A stretch of DNA of 64,000 nt from GCA-002715885 sp045561575 (lineage in GTDB: Bacteria > Bacteroidota > Bacteroidia > Flavobacteriales > BACL11), in contig JBJKXM010000004.1 in NCBI GenBank assembly GCA_045561575.1, positions 69,656-133,655 of the forward strand, given 5' to 3'. A model generated the notes under the pieces. The model searched no databases and was not told the DNA's origin. It saw only the letters and a list, made by a program, of their open reading frames with translations. A program made the position numbers and the translations under genes. Shown one piece after another: positions 15,107 to 24,941 of this stretch; within the stretch, counting starts at the first letter, position 1; every line of letters begins with the position of its first letter.

Positions 15107-16309
15107 ATGAACACATATATAATTGATGCTATACGAACTCCAATAGGAAATTTTGGAGGAACATTAAAAGATGTAAGGACTGATGATCTCGCTGCAATTC
15201 CAATAAAAGAACTAATAAAGAGAACAAAGATTAATCCTGAAAAAATTAATGACGTTATTTTGGGTTGTGCAAATCAGGCTGGAGAGGATAATAGAAATAT
15301 TGCAAGAATGGCATTATTATTGGCTGGACTACCTTTTAGTGTTCCAGGAGAAACAGTAAATAGACTATGTGCATCTGGAATGTCAGCTATCATTAATGCT
15401 CATAGAGCAATTAAATCTGGAGATGGGGATCTTTTTATTGCTGGAGGAATAGAAAACATGACAAGAGGACCATGGGTTTTTTCAAAAGCTTCAAAAGCAT
15501 TTGGAAGAGATTCTCAAATGTTTGATTCATCTTTTGGATGGCGTTTTATAAATCCCAAGATGAAAGAATTATATGGTACCGATGGAATGGGAACAACTGC
15601 TGAGAATCTTGCTGAAAAATTTAATATTTCAAGAGAAGATCAAGATCTTTTTGCATATAATTCACAAAAAAAAGCTTTTAGTGCCCAATCTTCTGGCAGA
15701 TTTAGTGAAGAAATTGTAACTGTTAGCATTCCACAAAGAAAAAAAGAACCAATTCTCTTTAAAGATGATGAATTTATTAAAGGAAATACATCTCTCGAAG
15801 TACTTGCTAAACTTAGAACAGCATTTAAAAAAGAAGGAGGAACAGTAACTGCTGGTAATGCTTCAGGACTAAATGATGGGGCTGCTGCTATGTTATTAGC
15901 TTCAGATAAAGGAATTAAAGAAAATAACCTCTCTCCTATGGCAAAAATTTTAAGTTCAGCAGTTATTGGTGTTGAACCTAGAATAATGGGGATAGGTCCA
16001 GTTGAGGCTTCAAATATTGCTTTAAAAAGAGCTGGATTATCATTAGATGATATAGATATAATTGAGTTAAATGAAGCATTCTCTGCACAGGCTTTAGCTT
16101 GTATAAGATCTTGGGGATTAAAAGATGATGATTCTAGAATTAATCCAAATGGGGGTGCAATAGCACTTGGACATCCATTGGGGGTAAGTGGTACAAGAAT
16201 AGTTCAAACAGCTGCGCTTGAGCTTCAAAAACAAAATAAAAAATATGCATTAATTACAATGTGTATCGGAGTAGGTCAAGGATATGCAACTGTAATAGAA
16301 AAAGTATAA
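15107..16309 (+). CDS. paaJ: 3-oxoadipyl-CoA / 3-oxo-5,6-dehydrosuberyl-CoA thiolase PaaJ
   Basis: Thiolase that performs the two terminal cleavages of the pathway, releasing acetyl-CoA and finally succinyl-CoA. The acyl-cysteine sits in NRLCASGMSA (about residue 88), the catalytic His in GGAIALGHPLGVSGTRI and the second cysteine in ITMCIGVGQGYA. The opening YIIDAIRTPIGNFGG is typical of the PcaF/PaaJ subgroup. 400 residues, normal length. One base separates its stop from paaY. Confidence 0.93.
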   Translation: MNTYIIDAIRTPIGNFGGTLKDVRTDDLAAIPIKELIKRTKINPEKINDVILGCANQAGEDNRNIARMALLLAGLPFSVPGETVNRLCASGMSAIINAHRAIKSGDGDLFIAGGIENMTRGPWVFSKASKAFGRDSQMFDSSFGWRFINPKMKELYGTDGMGTTAENLAEKFNISREDQDLFAYNSQKKAFSAQSSGRFSEEIVTVSIPQRKKEPILFKDDEFIKGNTSLEVLAKLRTAFKKEGGTVTAGNASGLNDGAAAMLLASDKGIKENNLSPMAKILSSAVIGVEPRIMGIGPVEASNIALKRAGLSLDDIDIIELNEAFSAQALACIRSWGLKDDDSRINPNGGAIALGHPLGVSGTRIVQTAALELQKQNKKYALITMCIGVGQGYATVIEKV

Positions 16310-16310
16310 T

Positions 16311-16904
16311 ATGATTTATGAATTTAATGGGTATACTCCTGTAATTGATCCATCTTCTTATATTCACAAAGAAGCTACTATTATTGGTAACGTAATAATT
16401 GGTAAAAACGTTTATGTAGGCCCAGGGGCATCAATAAGGGGTGATTGGGGTAAAATTACTATTATGGATGGATGTAACGTACAAGATAATTGTACTATTC
16501 ATATTTTTCCTGGAAAGGATGTAATACTTGAAGAAAATGCTCACATTGGACATGGAGCAATAATTCATGGAAGTCATATTGGAAAAAATACTTTAATTGG
16601 AATGAACTCAGTAATAATGGACGATGTAATAATTGGTGAAGAATGTATTATTGGAGCTTTATGTTTTGTTAAAGGTGAAATGAAAATTCCTAAAAGAAAA
16701 ATTGTTGTAGGAAACCCTGCAGTAATAAAAGGAGAAGTTACTGATAATATGCTTGAATGGAAAAAACAAGGCACTAAACTTTATCAAAAATTACCTGATG
16801 AATGTAAAAATTTAATGTCAGAATGTAATCCACTTAGCAAAAAAGAAAAAAACAGAAAAGAAAAGCAAAAAATATCTTTTAAAACTTGGAAAAAAACAAA
16901 ATGA
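16311..16904 (+). CDS. paaY: Phenylacetate degradation protein PaaY (gamma-carbonic anhydrase-like thioesterase)
   Basis: Left-handed beta-helix hexapeptide-repeat protein of 197 residues. Repeats run from about residue 20 to 115 with the metal histidines in CTIHIFPG and AHIGHGAIIHG. PaaY is a trimeric hydrolase related to gamma-carbonic anhydrases; known homologues hydrolyse a toxic ring-opened CoA dead-end product in the phenylacetate pathway. The lysine-rich tail (KKEKNRKEKQK) is basic. It overlaps paaZ through an ATGA. Confidence 0.92.
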   Translation: MIYEFNGYTPVIDPSSYIHKEATIIGNVIIGKNVYVGPGASIRGDWGKITIMDGCNVQDNCTIHIFPGKDVILEENAHIGHGAIIHGSHIGKNTLIGMNSVIMDDVIIGEECIIGALCFVKGEMKIPKRKIVVGNPAVIKGEVTDNMLEWKKQGTKLYQKLPDECKNLMSECNPLSKKEKNRKEKQKISFKTWKKTK

Positions 16905-18940
16905 AAAATTACGAGAATTATGTATTAGGAAGTTGGATTAAAGGAGATGGAGATTTTAAATCACTACATAATGCAATTACAGGAAAAATCATAGGACAAG
17001 CTTCAACCAAAGGACTTGATTTTAAAGATATTTTAAATTATGCAAGAAACGTTGGTGGACCTAATTTAAGAAAAATGACTTTTCAAGAAAGAGGTTTAAT
17101 GCTTAAAAAGCTTGCTCTTCATTTACATGCAAAAAAAAATCTATTTTATCCAATTAGCTATTTAAGCGGTGCAACAAAAATTGACTCATGGATTGATATT
17201 GAAGGAGGTATAGGTAATCTTTTTACTAATGCTTCTTTAAGAAGACAATTTCCAGATCTCCCATTTCACGTTGAAGGAAATGCTGCAGGACTTTCCAAAA
17301 ATGGATCTTTTATTGGTCACCACATCATGGTTCCTAAGCAGGGAGCTGCTATACATATAAATGCATTTAATTTCCCAATTTGGGGAATGCTTGAGAAGAT
17401 AGCTGTGAATTTAATGGCAGGAATGCCAGCAATCATTAAGCCTGCAACTATAACATGCTATTTAACTAATGTTATGTTTGAAGAAATAATAAATTCAAAA
17501 ATTCTTCCTGAAGGAAGCTTACAACTTATTTGTGGAAGTGCAAGAGGAATTCTTGATCATATTTCATCAGAAGATGTTGTTACATTTACCGGAAGCGCAT
17601 CTACAGGAAAAAAATTAAAATCTCACCCAAATATTGTTGATAAAGCTGTTCCATTTAACATGGAAGCAGATTCTTTAAACTGCTCAGTTCTTGGAAAAGA
17701 TTCTATTCCAGGGACAGCTGATTTTGATATTTTTATAAAAGAGGTTTTAAAAGAAATGACCGTAAAAGCTGGTCAAAAATGTACAGCAATTAGAAGAATT
17801 ATTGTTCCAAGTGAATTAGTGAATGATGTAAATAAAGCACTATCATTAAAACTATCTAAAACTAGTATTGGAGATCCTCAAGTTGAAGGTGTAAGAATGG
17901 GAAGTCTAGCTGGTAAAGAACAAGTTGAAGAAGTATCTGAAAAAATTAATCAACTAAGCAATTCTCAAAAAATCATATTCCAAAAAAATCTTGAGCTAGT
18001 TGGAGTAGAAAATGAAGATGGCGCTTTTATATCTCCTACTCTATTTTTAAATGAAAAACCATTTCAAAATACAGATTGTCATGATATTGAGGCATTTGGT
18101 CCAGTAGCTACTATAATGCCCTATGATAATTTAGATGAAGCTATAGAACTTAGTAGGATGGGGAAAGGTTCATTAGTATCTTCAATTATTACAAATGATA
18201 TGAAAACTGCTAATGAATTTGTTTTAGGTGCTGCCAGCTTGCATGGAAGAATTTTAGTGTTAAATGAATCTTGTGCAAAAGAAAGTACTGGTCATGGATC
18301 TCCAATGCCACTACTTACCCATGGTGGTCCTGGACGAGCAGGAGGAGGTGAAGAAATGGGGGGTATAAGGGGAATAAAACATTATCTTCAAAGAACAGCT
18401 ATTCAGGGTCATCCAACAACAATAACTGCAATAACAAAACAATATCAAGTAGGTGCAAAACAAAATACTAAAGGTCCACATGTGTTTTACAAACATTTTG
18501 ATGAAATAGAAATAGGAGACACTGTAATAACTGAAAAACATACTGTAACTCTTGATGATATTGAAAATTTTGCAGATCTAAGTGGAGATAAGTTTTATGC
18601 ACATATGGATGAAAATTCACTTGAAGACACTATCTTTACGGAAAGAGTTGCTCATGGATATTTTATCATGTCTAAAGCAGCTGGATTATTTGTTAAGCCT
18701 GAAAAGGGTCCGGTTCTTTTAAATTATGGAATTGATGAATGTAGATTTACCAAACCTGTATACCCTGGAATGACAATTGGAGTAAAATTTACAGCAAAAG
18801 AAAAAATAGTGCAAGAAAAAAAAGAAGATGAAAATTTTGAAAAAGGAATTGTAAAGTTTTTAGTTGATGTTTATGATGATGAAAATGAAACCGTAATGCT
18901 TGCAACTATATTAACAATGGTTAAAAAAAATAAAATATGA
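16901..18940 (+). CDS. paaZ: Bifunctional oxepin-CoA hydrolase / semialdehyde dehydrogenase PaaZ
   Basis: Opens the oxepin ring and oxidises the resulting aldehyde. The aldehyde dehydrogenase domain covers about residues 1-520, with the catalytic Glu near 255 (NMEADSLNCSV) and the Cys near 294 (KAGQKCTAIRRI). The C-terminal MaoC-like hotdog hydratase carries Asp and His near 562 and 567 (SGDKFYAHMDE), positions that match the E. coli enzyme. The 679 residues compare with 681 in E. coli. The ATG at 16901 overlaps the paaY stop; the downstream gene also begins in an ATGA overlap. Confidence 0.96.
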   Translation: MKNYENYVLGSWIKGDGDFKSLHNAITGKIIGQASTKGLDFKDILNYARNVGGPNLRKMTFQERGLMLKKLALHLHAKKNLFYPISYLSGATKIDSWIDIEGGIGNLFTNASLRRQFPDLPFHVEGNAAGLSKNGSFIGHHIMVPKQGAAIHINAFNFPIWGMLEKIAVNLMAGMPAIIKPATITCYLTNVMFEEIINSKILPEGSLQLICGSARGILDHISSEDVVTFTGSASTGKKLKSHPNIVDKAVPFNMEADSLNCSVLGKDSIPGTADFDIFIKEVLKEMTVKAGQKCTAIRRIIVPSELVNDVNKALSLKLSKTSIGDPQVEGVRMGSLAGKEQVEEVSEKINQLSNSQKIIFQKNLELVGVENEDGAFISPTLFLNEKPFQNTDCHDIEAFGPVATIMPYDNLDEAIELSRMGKGSLVSSIITNDMKTANEFVLGAASLHGRILVLNESCAKESTGHGSPMPLLTHGGPGRAGGGEEMGGIRGIKHYLQRTAIQGHPTTITAITKQYQVGAKQNTKGPHVFYKHFDEIEIGDTVITEKHTVTLDDIENFADLSGDKFYAHMDENSLEDTIFTERVAHGYFIMSKAAGLFVKPEKGPVLLNYGIDECRFTKPVYPGMTIGVKFTAKEKIVQEKKEDENFEKGIVKFLVDVYDDENETVMLATILTMVKKNKI

Positions 18941-19683
18941 AAAAAATTATACTAATATTTTTAATAATACCTAGCTTTTTAATAGGACAAAACGGACCGA
19001 CTGCAAGTTTCATTTATAATCCAGTATGTCTTGGAACTAACATAGTATTAACAGATTTTTCATATCCTGATTTTAATACAAACTCTCCTATTGTGTCATG
19101 GGATTGGGAATATAATGGGAATATTATTTCGACTCAACAAAATGCAGATTATCTTTTTTCTCAGTGTGGACTTTACGATATTATTTTGACTGTTACAGAC
19201 GCAGATGGTTTTTCAGATGACACTACTATTAATGTAGAAATATTTTGCCCACCAACAGCTGATTTTATTAATGATGTTGTATGCTTTGGAGATCCAACAA
19301 ACTTTGTTGATGTTTCATCACCAGGTGATGGAACTCCACCATTAAATTCTGGATCAACATGGATGTATGTTTTTGGAGATGCGGACCCTCCAAATGCTGT
19401 AAATCCAAATTGCACTGCTACTTTTAACTATGCAGGTATACACCCTGTCACCTTTATTGTTTCTGAAATTCAGTTTAACGGACAATATTGTATAGACTCC
19501 ATTGTAAAAGATGTTCAAGTAGACTCATGTACTGTTGGGATAGAAAACATATTTAATGTTCAAAAGAAAAAAATTATTAATAACTATAATATATTAGGAA
19601 AATCCAGAAAAATTAATTCAAGAGATTTAAATATTATTATTTACAGTGATGGTACAGTAGAAAAAAAGATAATAATTAAATAA
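18937..19683 (+). CDS. Secreted PKD-domain protein with T9SS-like tail inside the paa operon
   Basis: A 248-residue exported protein without an assignable enzyme activity. The signal peptide is KKIILIFLIIPSFLIGQ. Two PKD-like immunoglobulin folds follow, the first with WDWEYNG and YDIILTVTDADG, the second with GDGTPP, MYVFGDADP and HPVTFIVSE; cysteines recur (VCLG, FCPP, VCFG, NCTA, YCIDS, DSCTVG). The last residues, SDGTVEKKIIIK, resemble the tail of the CotH-type protein near 6.4 kb and suggest type IX export. It begins in an ATGA overlap with paaZ and is followed at once by the next crotonase gene, so it is co-transcribed with cytoplasmic enzymes. Confidence 0.75.
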   Translation: MKKIILIFLIIPSFLIGQNGPTASFIYNPVCLGTNIVLTDFSYPDFNTNSPIVSWDWEYNGNIISTQQNADYLFSQCGLYDIILTVTDADGFSDDTTINVEIFCPPTADFINDVVCFGDPTNFVDVSSPGDGTPPLNSGSTWMYVFGDADPPNAVNPNCTATFNYAGIHPVTFIVSEIQFNGQYCIDSIVKDVQVDSCTVGIENIFNVQKKKIINNYNILGKSRKINSRDLNIIIYSDGTVEKKIIIK

Positions 19684-20439
19684 ATGGAAGGGTCAGTAGA
19701 ACTAAATATCAATAACAATATTGGTACAATTGAATTTTACCATCCACAAAGTAATTCACTTCCTTCAAACATACTAGAAAAGCTAGCAAAAACTATTGAA
19801 GAATGTGGCGATAATGATAATATTAGTGTTATTATTATGAAGAGCAAAGGAGATAGAGTATTCTGCGCAGGAGCTTCATTTGATGAACTTTCTAGCATCT
19901 CAAATTTTAATGAAGGTAAATCTTTTTTTATGGGTTTTGCTAATGTGATCAATGCTTGTAGAAAATGTCCAAAACTAATTATCTGTAGAGTTCAAGGAAA
20001 AGCAGTAGGTGGTGGTGTTGGAATGGCTTGTGCTGGTGATTATTGTTTTGCCACAAAATTCTCTGCAATAAAGTTAAGTGAACTTGCAGTAGGGATTGGA
20101 CCATTTGTAGTTGGACCTGCTGTAGAAAGAAAATCTGGACTGTCAGCATATTCAACATTATCAATAAATGCAACCAAATGGTTTAGCGCTGAGTGGGCAC
20201 AACAAAAGGGAATATATGCTGAAGTTTATGAATCTAACGATTTAATGGACGAGGCTATAAATAAGTTAGCTCATGAACTAGTAAATTCAAATCCTGAAGC
20301 CACTAAAAAATTAAAAGAAGTCTTTTGGGAAAATGCTAATAATTGGGATGAATTATTGAAAGAGAGAGCGGAATATAGTGGTCAATTAGTTCTCTCAGAA
20401 TTTACAAAACAAGCCATAGCTAGATTCAAAAAAAAATAA
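19684..20439 (+). CDS. Enoyl-CoA hydratase/isomerase family protein, probable PaaF role
   Basis: Crotonase-fold protein of 251 residues with the oxyanion segment DRVFCAGASFDELS and VQGKAVGGGVGMACAGDY. The first hydratase glutamate (GGGCEL in classical enzymes) is Gly here, while the second is kept in IKLSELAVGIG, so catalysis may not be standard syn-hydration. Position in the operon suggests the 2,3-dehydroadipyl-CoA hydratase step (PaaF), for which no other candidate is present. A methylglutaconyl-CoA hydratase-like or isomerase activity is the alternative. The ATG follows the PKD gene's stop directly. Confidence 0.78.
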   Translation: MEGSVELNINNNIGTIEFYHPQSNSLPSNILEKLAKTIEECGDNDNISVIIMKSKGDRVFCAGASFDELSSISNFNEGKSFFMGFANVINACRKCPKLIICRVQGKAVGGGVGMACAGDYCFATKFSAIKLSELAVGIGPFVVGPAVERKSGLSAYSTLSINATKWFSAEWAQQKGIYAEVYESNDLMDEAINKLAHELVNSNPEATKKLKEVFWENANNWDELLKERAEYSGQLVLSEFTKQAIARFKKK

Positions 20440-22494
20440 GTGGCAAACATTAAAAAAGAAATACTAGAAAAAGCATATCGTTTAATTTGCACTGCTCGTT
20501 CTCTAAGTTCAATTTATGAAGAGAATAAAGAAATAACATCAAAATACGTTCATGCAACGTCTAAAGGTCATGAAGTAATTCAAATTGCACTGGCATTACA
20601 ATTAAAAAAACATGATTGGGTTTCACCATATTACAGAGACGATTCAATTTTACTTGGAATTGGGATAAAACCTTATGAACTTATGCTACAATTGATGTGT
20701 AAAAAAGATGATCCTTTCTCTGGAGGAAGAACATATTACTCTCATCCATCATTAAAGAGAGAAAATATGCCAAAAATTATTCACCAATCATCTGCTACTG
20801 GAATGCAAGCAATACCAACAACCGGAATTGCACTAGGCTTGAGATATAAATTTAAAAATAACTTTAAAGATACAGAATTAGAAAAAAATCCTATTGTTGT
20901 ATGCTCATTTGGTGATGCATCAATTACTGAAGGAGAAGTTGCTGAGGCATTCCAAATGGCATCTCTAAAAAAACTTCCAATTTTATATCTTGTGCAAGAT
21001 AATGAATGGGATATTTCTGCTCATTCATCAGAAACAAGAGCAGTTGATGCTGCAACATATGCAAAAGGATTCGGAATAAAAAGCTACTCTATTGATGGAA
21101 CAAATTTTGAAGAATCATACAACATTATTTCTAAGTCAATTTCTGAAATAAGAAAAAATTCTTACCCAATACTAATACACGCTAAAGTTCCTCTACTTAA
21201 TCATCATACTTCTGGAGTGAGAATGGAATGGTATAGAGATGATCTTGAACAAGCAAAAAAAGATGATCCCTTTCCAAAACTTGAAAAATTACTAATTGAT
21301 AATAATTTTCAAGAATCTAAATTAAATGAGATAAAAAAAGAAATTGATAAGGAAATTGTTGAAGAATTTAAAAAAGCAATGGAGGCTGCTGATCCAGAAC
21401 CTGAAGATTTATTTAAATATAAATTTTCTCCAACTGATATAAATAAGGAAGTTGGTAATAGAAGCCCTGAAAACAAAGAGAGTATTTTTATGGTAGATGC
21501 AGGAATCTGTGCCATAAAAGAATTAATGGAAGATCATCCAGAATGTCTTTTATATGGGCAAGATGTTGGAAAAAGATTAGGAGGTGTATTTAGAGAAGCA
21601 GCAACACTTGGGGAGCATTTTGGAGATGAAAGAGTTTTTAATACTCCTATTCAGGAGGCATTTATAATTGGAAGTACTGTAGGTATGTCTGCTATTGGTT
21701 TAAAACCTATAGTTGAAATTCAATTTGCTGATTATATTTGGCCAGGTCTGAACCAATTATTTACTGAAGTAAGTAGATCGTATTATCTTTCAAATGGAAA
21801 ATGGCCTGTGAGTTGTGTTATTAGAGTTCCAACAGGGGCATACGGAAGTGGAGGGCCATATCACTCTTCATCTGTTGAATCTATACTAACAAATATCCAC
21901 GGTATTAAAATAGCATACCCATCAAATGCAGCGGATTTAAAAGGGTTGTTGAAAGCTGCTTATTATGACCCTAACCCAGTAGTAATACTTGAGCATAAAG
22001 GACTTTACTGGGGAAAAATAAAAGGAACTGAAGACACAAAAACAATTGAACCATCCAAGGATTATATTATACCTCTTGGAAAGGCAATATCAGTTTTACA
22101 AGCAAATAAACAAAACATTGATTTAGGAAAAAGCTTGTGTATTATTACTTATGGAATGGGTGTTTACTGGGCTAAACAAGCAGCAAATAACTACAAAGGT
22201 CAAATAGAAATTATCGATCTTAGAAGTCTCTACCCTTTAGATGAAGAATATATCTACAGCAAAGTAAAAGAACATAGCAATTGTATTGTAGTAAGTGAAG
22301 AACCTAGTCAAAACTCATTTGCTCAATCGCTTGCATCAAAGATCTATAAAAACTGTTTTGAATTTCTAGATAATTCTATATCTGTTATAGGATCAGAAAA
22401 TCTTCCAGCAATTCCTTTAAATTCAATTTTAGAAGAAAGAATGTTACCAAGTTCTAAAAAAATAGAAATTGAAATAAAAAAGATCCTTGAATAA
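20440..22494 (+). CDS. Fused E1 alpha/beta 2-oxoacid dehydrogenase (branched-chain type)
   Basis: Thiamine diphosphate-dependent E1 component of 684 residues in which alpha and beta chains are one polypeptide. The alpha part (about 1-340) has HATSKGHEVIQIA, WVSPYYRDDS and the ThDP motif from GDASITEGEVAEAFQMA to VQDNEW. The beta part starts near MVDAGICAIKEL, with LLYGQDVGKRLGGVFREA, NTPIQEAF, IQFADYIWPGLNQ and VRVPTGAYGSGGPYHSSSVE-like sequence. It most resembles 2-oxoisovalerate dehydrogenase E1 and would need E2 and E3 encoded elsewhere. The start is GTG, directly after the previous stop codon. It is the last gene of the paa transcript; its link to the pathway is unproven. Confidence 0.88.
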   Translation: MANIKKEILEKAYRLICTARSLSSIYEENKEITSKYVHATSKGHEVIQIALALQLKKHDWVSPYYRDDSILLGIGIKPYELMLQLMCKKDDPFSGGRTYYSHPSLKRENMPKIIHQSSATGMQAIPTTGIALGLRYKFKNNFKDTELEKNPIVVCSFGDASITEGEVAEAFQMASLKKLPILYLVQDNEWDISAHSSETRAVDAATYAKGFGIKSYSIDGTNFEESYNIISKSISEIRKNSYPILIHAKVPLLNHHTSGVRMEWYRDDLEQAKKDDPFPKLEKLLIDNNFQESKLNEIKKEIDKEIVEEFKKAMEAADPEPEDLFKYKFSPTDINKEVGNRSPENKESIFMVDAGICAIKELMEDHPECLLYGQDVGKRLGGVFREAATLGEHFGDERVFNTPIQEAFIIGSTVGMSAIGLKPIVEIQFADYIWPGLNQLFTEVSRSYYLSNGKWPVSCVIRVPTGAYGSGGPYHSSSVESILTNIHGIKIAYPSNAADLKGLLKAAYYDPNPVVILEHKGLYWGKIKGTEDTKTIEPSKDYIIPLGKAISVLQANKQNIDLGKSLCIITYGMGVYWAKQAANNYKGQIEIIDLRSLYPLDEEYIYSKVKEHSNCIVVSEEPSQNSFAQSLASKIYKNCFEFLDNSISVIGSENLPAIPLNSILEERMLPSSKKIEIEIKKILE

Positions 22495-22504
22495 GTTTTT
22501 ATAT

Positions 22505-22540
22505 TTTGTATAATAAAATTATCAAATAGTTATATATTTG
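22505..22540 (+). promoter_or_regulatory. Promoter of the TonB receptor/DUF4249 pair
   Basis: A perfect -7 box TATATTTG lies at 22533-22540, 16 nt before the ATG. TTTG at 22505-22508 may be the -33 element; the 24-nt spacing is slightly long. Confidence 0.5.
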
Positions 22541-22556
22541 TGCAATTATCTGATTA

Positions 22557-24939
22557 ATGAAAAAAACACACTTTATTTTCTTATTGTTAACCTTATTATG
22601 TTACTACAGTTATGGTCAAAAAAATTACACCATTAGCGGATATGTTCAAGAATCTGAAAGTGGTGAAAATTTAATTGGAGTATCTATTTACGATAAAGAA
22701 ACATTTAAAGGTACAGTAACTAATCAATACGGATTCTACTCACTAACCTTAGAAGAAGGAAATTATGAAATTATCTATTCTTTTATAGGTCTAGAATCGA
22801 CAACTAAAAAGGTTAACCTAAGCAAAAATTTAAGAATCAACATTTCTCTTGAGAGTAATGCTATCATTACTGAAGAAGTAATAGTTACAGGAGAAAAACT
22901 TGACAAAAACGTAAGTAGTTCAAAAATGAGTCAAGTCAAAATTGAAGTAAATAACATCAAACAACTTCCTGTTATTTTAGGTGAAGTAGATGTATTAAAA
23001 TCTGCTCAATTATTACCAGGAATCACATCAAATGGAGAGGGAAGTTCAGGATTATATGTAAGAGGCGGAGGACCTGATCAAAATCTTATTCTTTTAGATG
23101 AAGCGGTTGTTTACAATGCCTCGCATTTGTTTGGCTTCTTTTCTGTCTTCAATGCAGATGCAATTAAGGATATAAACATAATTAAGAGGAGGAATGCCTG
23201 CAGAATATGGAGGACGACTATCATCAGTTTTAGATATAACAATGAATGATGGAAATAATAAAAAATATCAGGCAGATGGAGGTATTGGATTACTTTCATC
23301 TAGATTAACTTTACAAGGGCCTATTCAAAAAGAAAAAAGCTCGTTTATTGTTTCAGCAAGAAGAACATATATTGATGTACTATCAAAGCCTTTTCTTAAC
23401 AGAAAAGACCCTGAAACTGGAGAACCTAATGCATTTGCCGGATCAGGATACTTCTATGATCTAACAACTAAAATTAACTATAGATTATCTGATAAAGACA
23501 GATTATATCTAAGTGGATATTTTGGAAGAGATGTTTTCAGTTTTGCCAATGCAGACAATGGTTTTGCTATTGAAATTCCATGGGGAAATGCTACTGGATC
23601 ATTAAGATGGAATCATTTATTTAATGATAAATTATTCATGAACACATCTGTAATTTTCAGTGATTATAGATTTGAATTTAATCTTGCTCAAAGTGAATTT
23701 GAATTCAAAATATTTTCAGGAATTAATGATTGGAATACAAAAGTTGATTTTTTATATCAACCAAATCAAAGACATACAATTAAATTTGGAACCAACTATA
23801 CATATCATGTCTTTACTCCTGGAAATGCAACAGGGCGATCTGGAGATGTAGAATTTGCACCAGATGAGATATTTAGACAATACTCAAATGAAGGTGCCTT
23901 ATATTTTTCTGATGATTTTGAATTAAGTGATGATATTAAAATTAATGCTGGTTTGAGGTATTCATCATTTCAACACAGAGTAGATATTAATTTATTAAGA
24001 TATGTTTCAAATGATTTAACTTTTAGTTCAGATAATTACAGAAATATTGAACCTAGATTTTCTCTTAGATATAAACTAAATCCAACAAGTTCAATTAAAA
24101 CTTCTTACACAGAAAACTATCAATATATTCATCTTGCATCTACTTCCTCTGTTAGTTTACCAACTGACCTTTGGGTTCCAAGTTCTACAGCTATTAAACC
24201 TAAATTCTCTAAGCAGTACGCAATTGGATACTTTAAGAACTTTAAGGAAAATATGTATGAGACTTCATTAGAAGCTTATTACAAGGAAATGACTAATTTA
24301 ATTGAATATAAAGAAGGTTTTTTACCTGAAGACAATACAAATCAAAGTAGTGACAATTCTTTTACATTTGGTGATGGAGACTCTTATGGAATTGAATTAT
24401 TACTTAAAAAAAATCAAGGAAAAACAACGGGTTGGATTGGTTATACATTATCAAAAACAACTAGATATTTTGATGAAGTAAATAATGGAATTGAATTTCC
24501 AGCAAAATATGATAGGAGACATGATTTATCCATTACTGCAACTCATAAATTATCAAAAGCATGGGTATTGAGTGGAGTTTTTGTTTATGCAACAGGAAAT
24601 GCTATAACTCTTCCTACAGAAAGATATGTTATTGGTGGTGATGTTTATACCCAATTTACATCAAGAAATGGATATAGAATGGATCCATACCATCGTATGG
24701 ATATTGGTGCAACTTACACACCTTCAAAAAAGAAGAAAAAGAAGTTTAAATCAACATGGAATTTTTCTATCTATAATGTATACTCAAGAAAAAACCCATA
24801 CTTTATTTATTTTGCTCTAGAAGGTTTAGAAGAAAACGGTGAAAATCAAAATATCCAAAACGGAAATGTTGAACCTAAAGCATACCAAGTTTCTATTTTC
24901 CCAATATTACCGTCCGTAACATGGAACTTTAATTTTTAA
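22557..24939 (+). CDS. TonB-dependent receptor with carboxypeptidase-like N-terminus (frameshifted)
   Basis: Outer-membrane receptor split by one extra base between 23184 and 23193. Part one (22557 on) has the signal peptide, a CarboxypepD_reg-like domain (SGYVQESESGENLIGVSIYDK) and the plug (VLKSAQLLPGITSNG, YVRGGGPDQNLILLDEA). After IKDINIIK the frame is lost and resumes as GGMPAEYGGRLSSVLDI, continuing through the 22-strand barrel to SVTWNFNF at 24939. Removing one base gives about 793 residues with no gap, the normal size. The barrel reading frame also has an ATG at 23194, but separate translation is unlikely. It is paired with the DUF4249 lipoprotein 2 nt downstream. Either a sequence error or a recent pseudogene. 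Confidence 0.85.
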
Positions 24940-24941
24940 CT

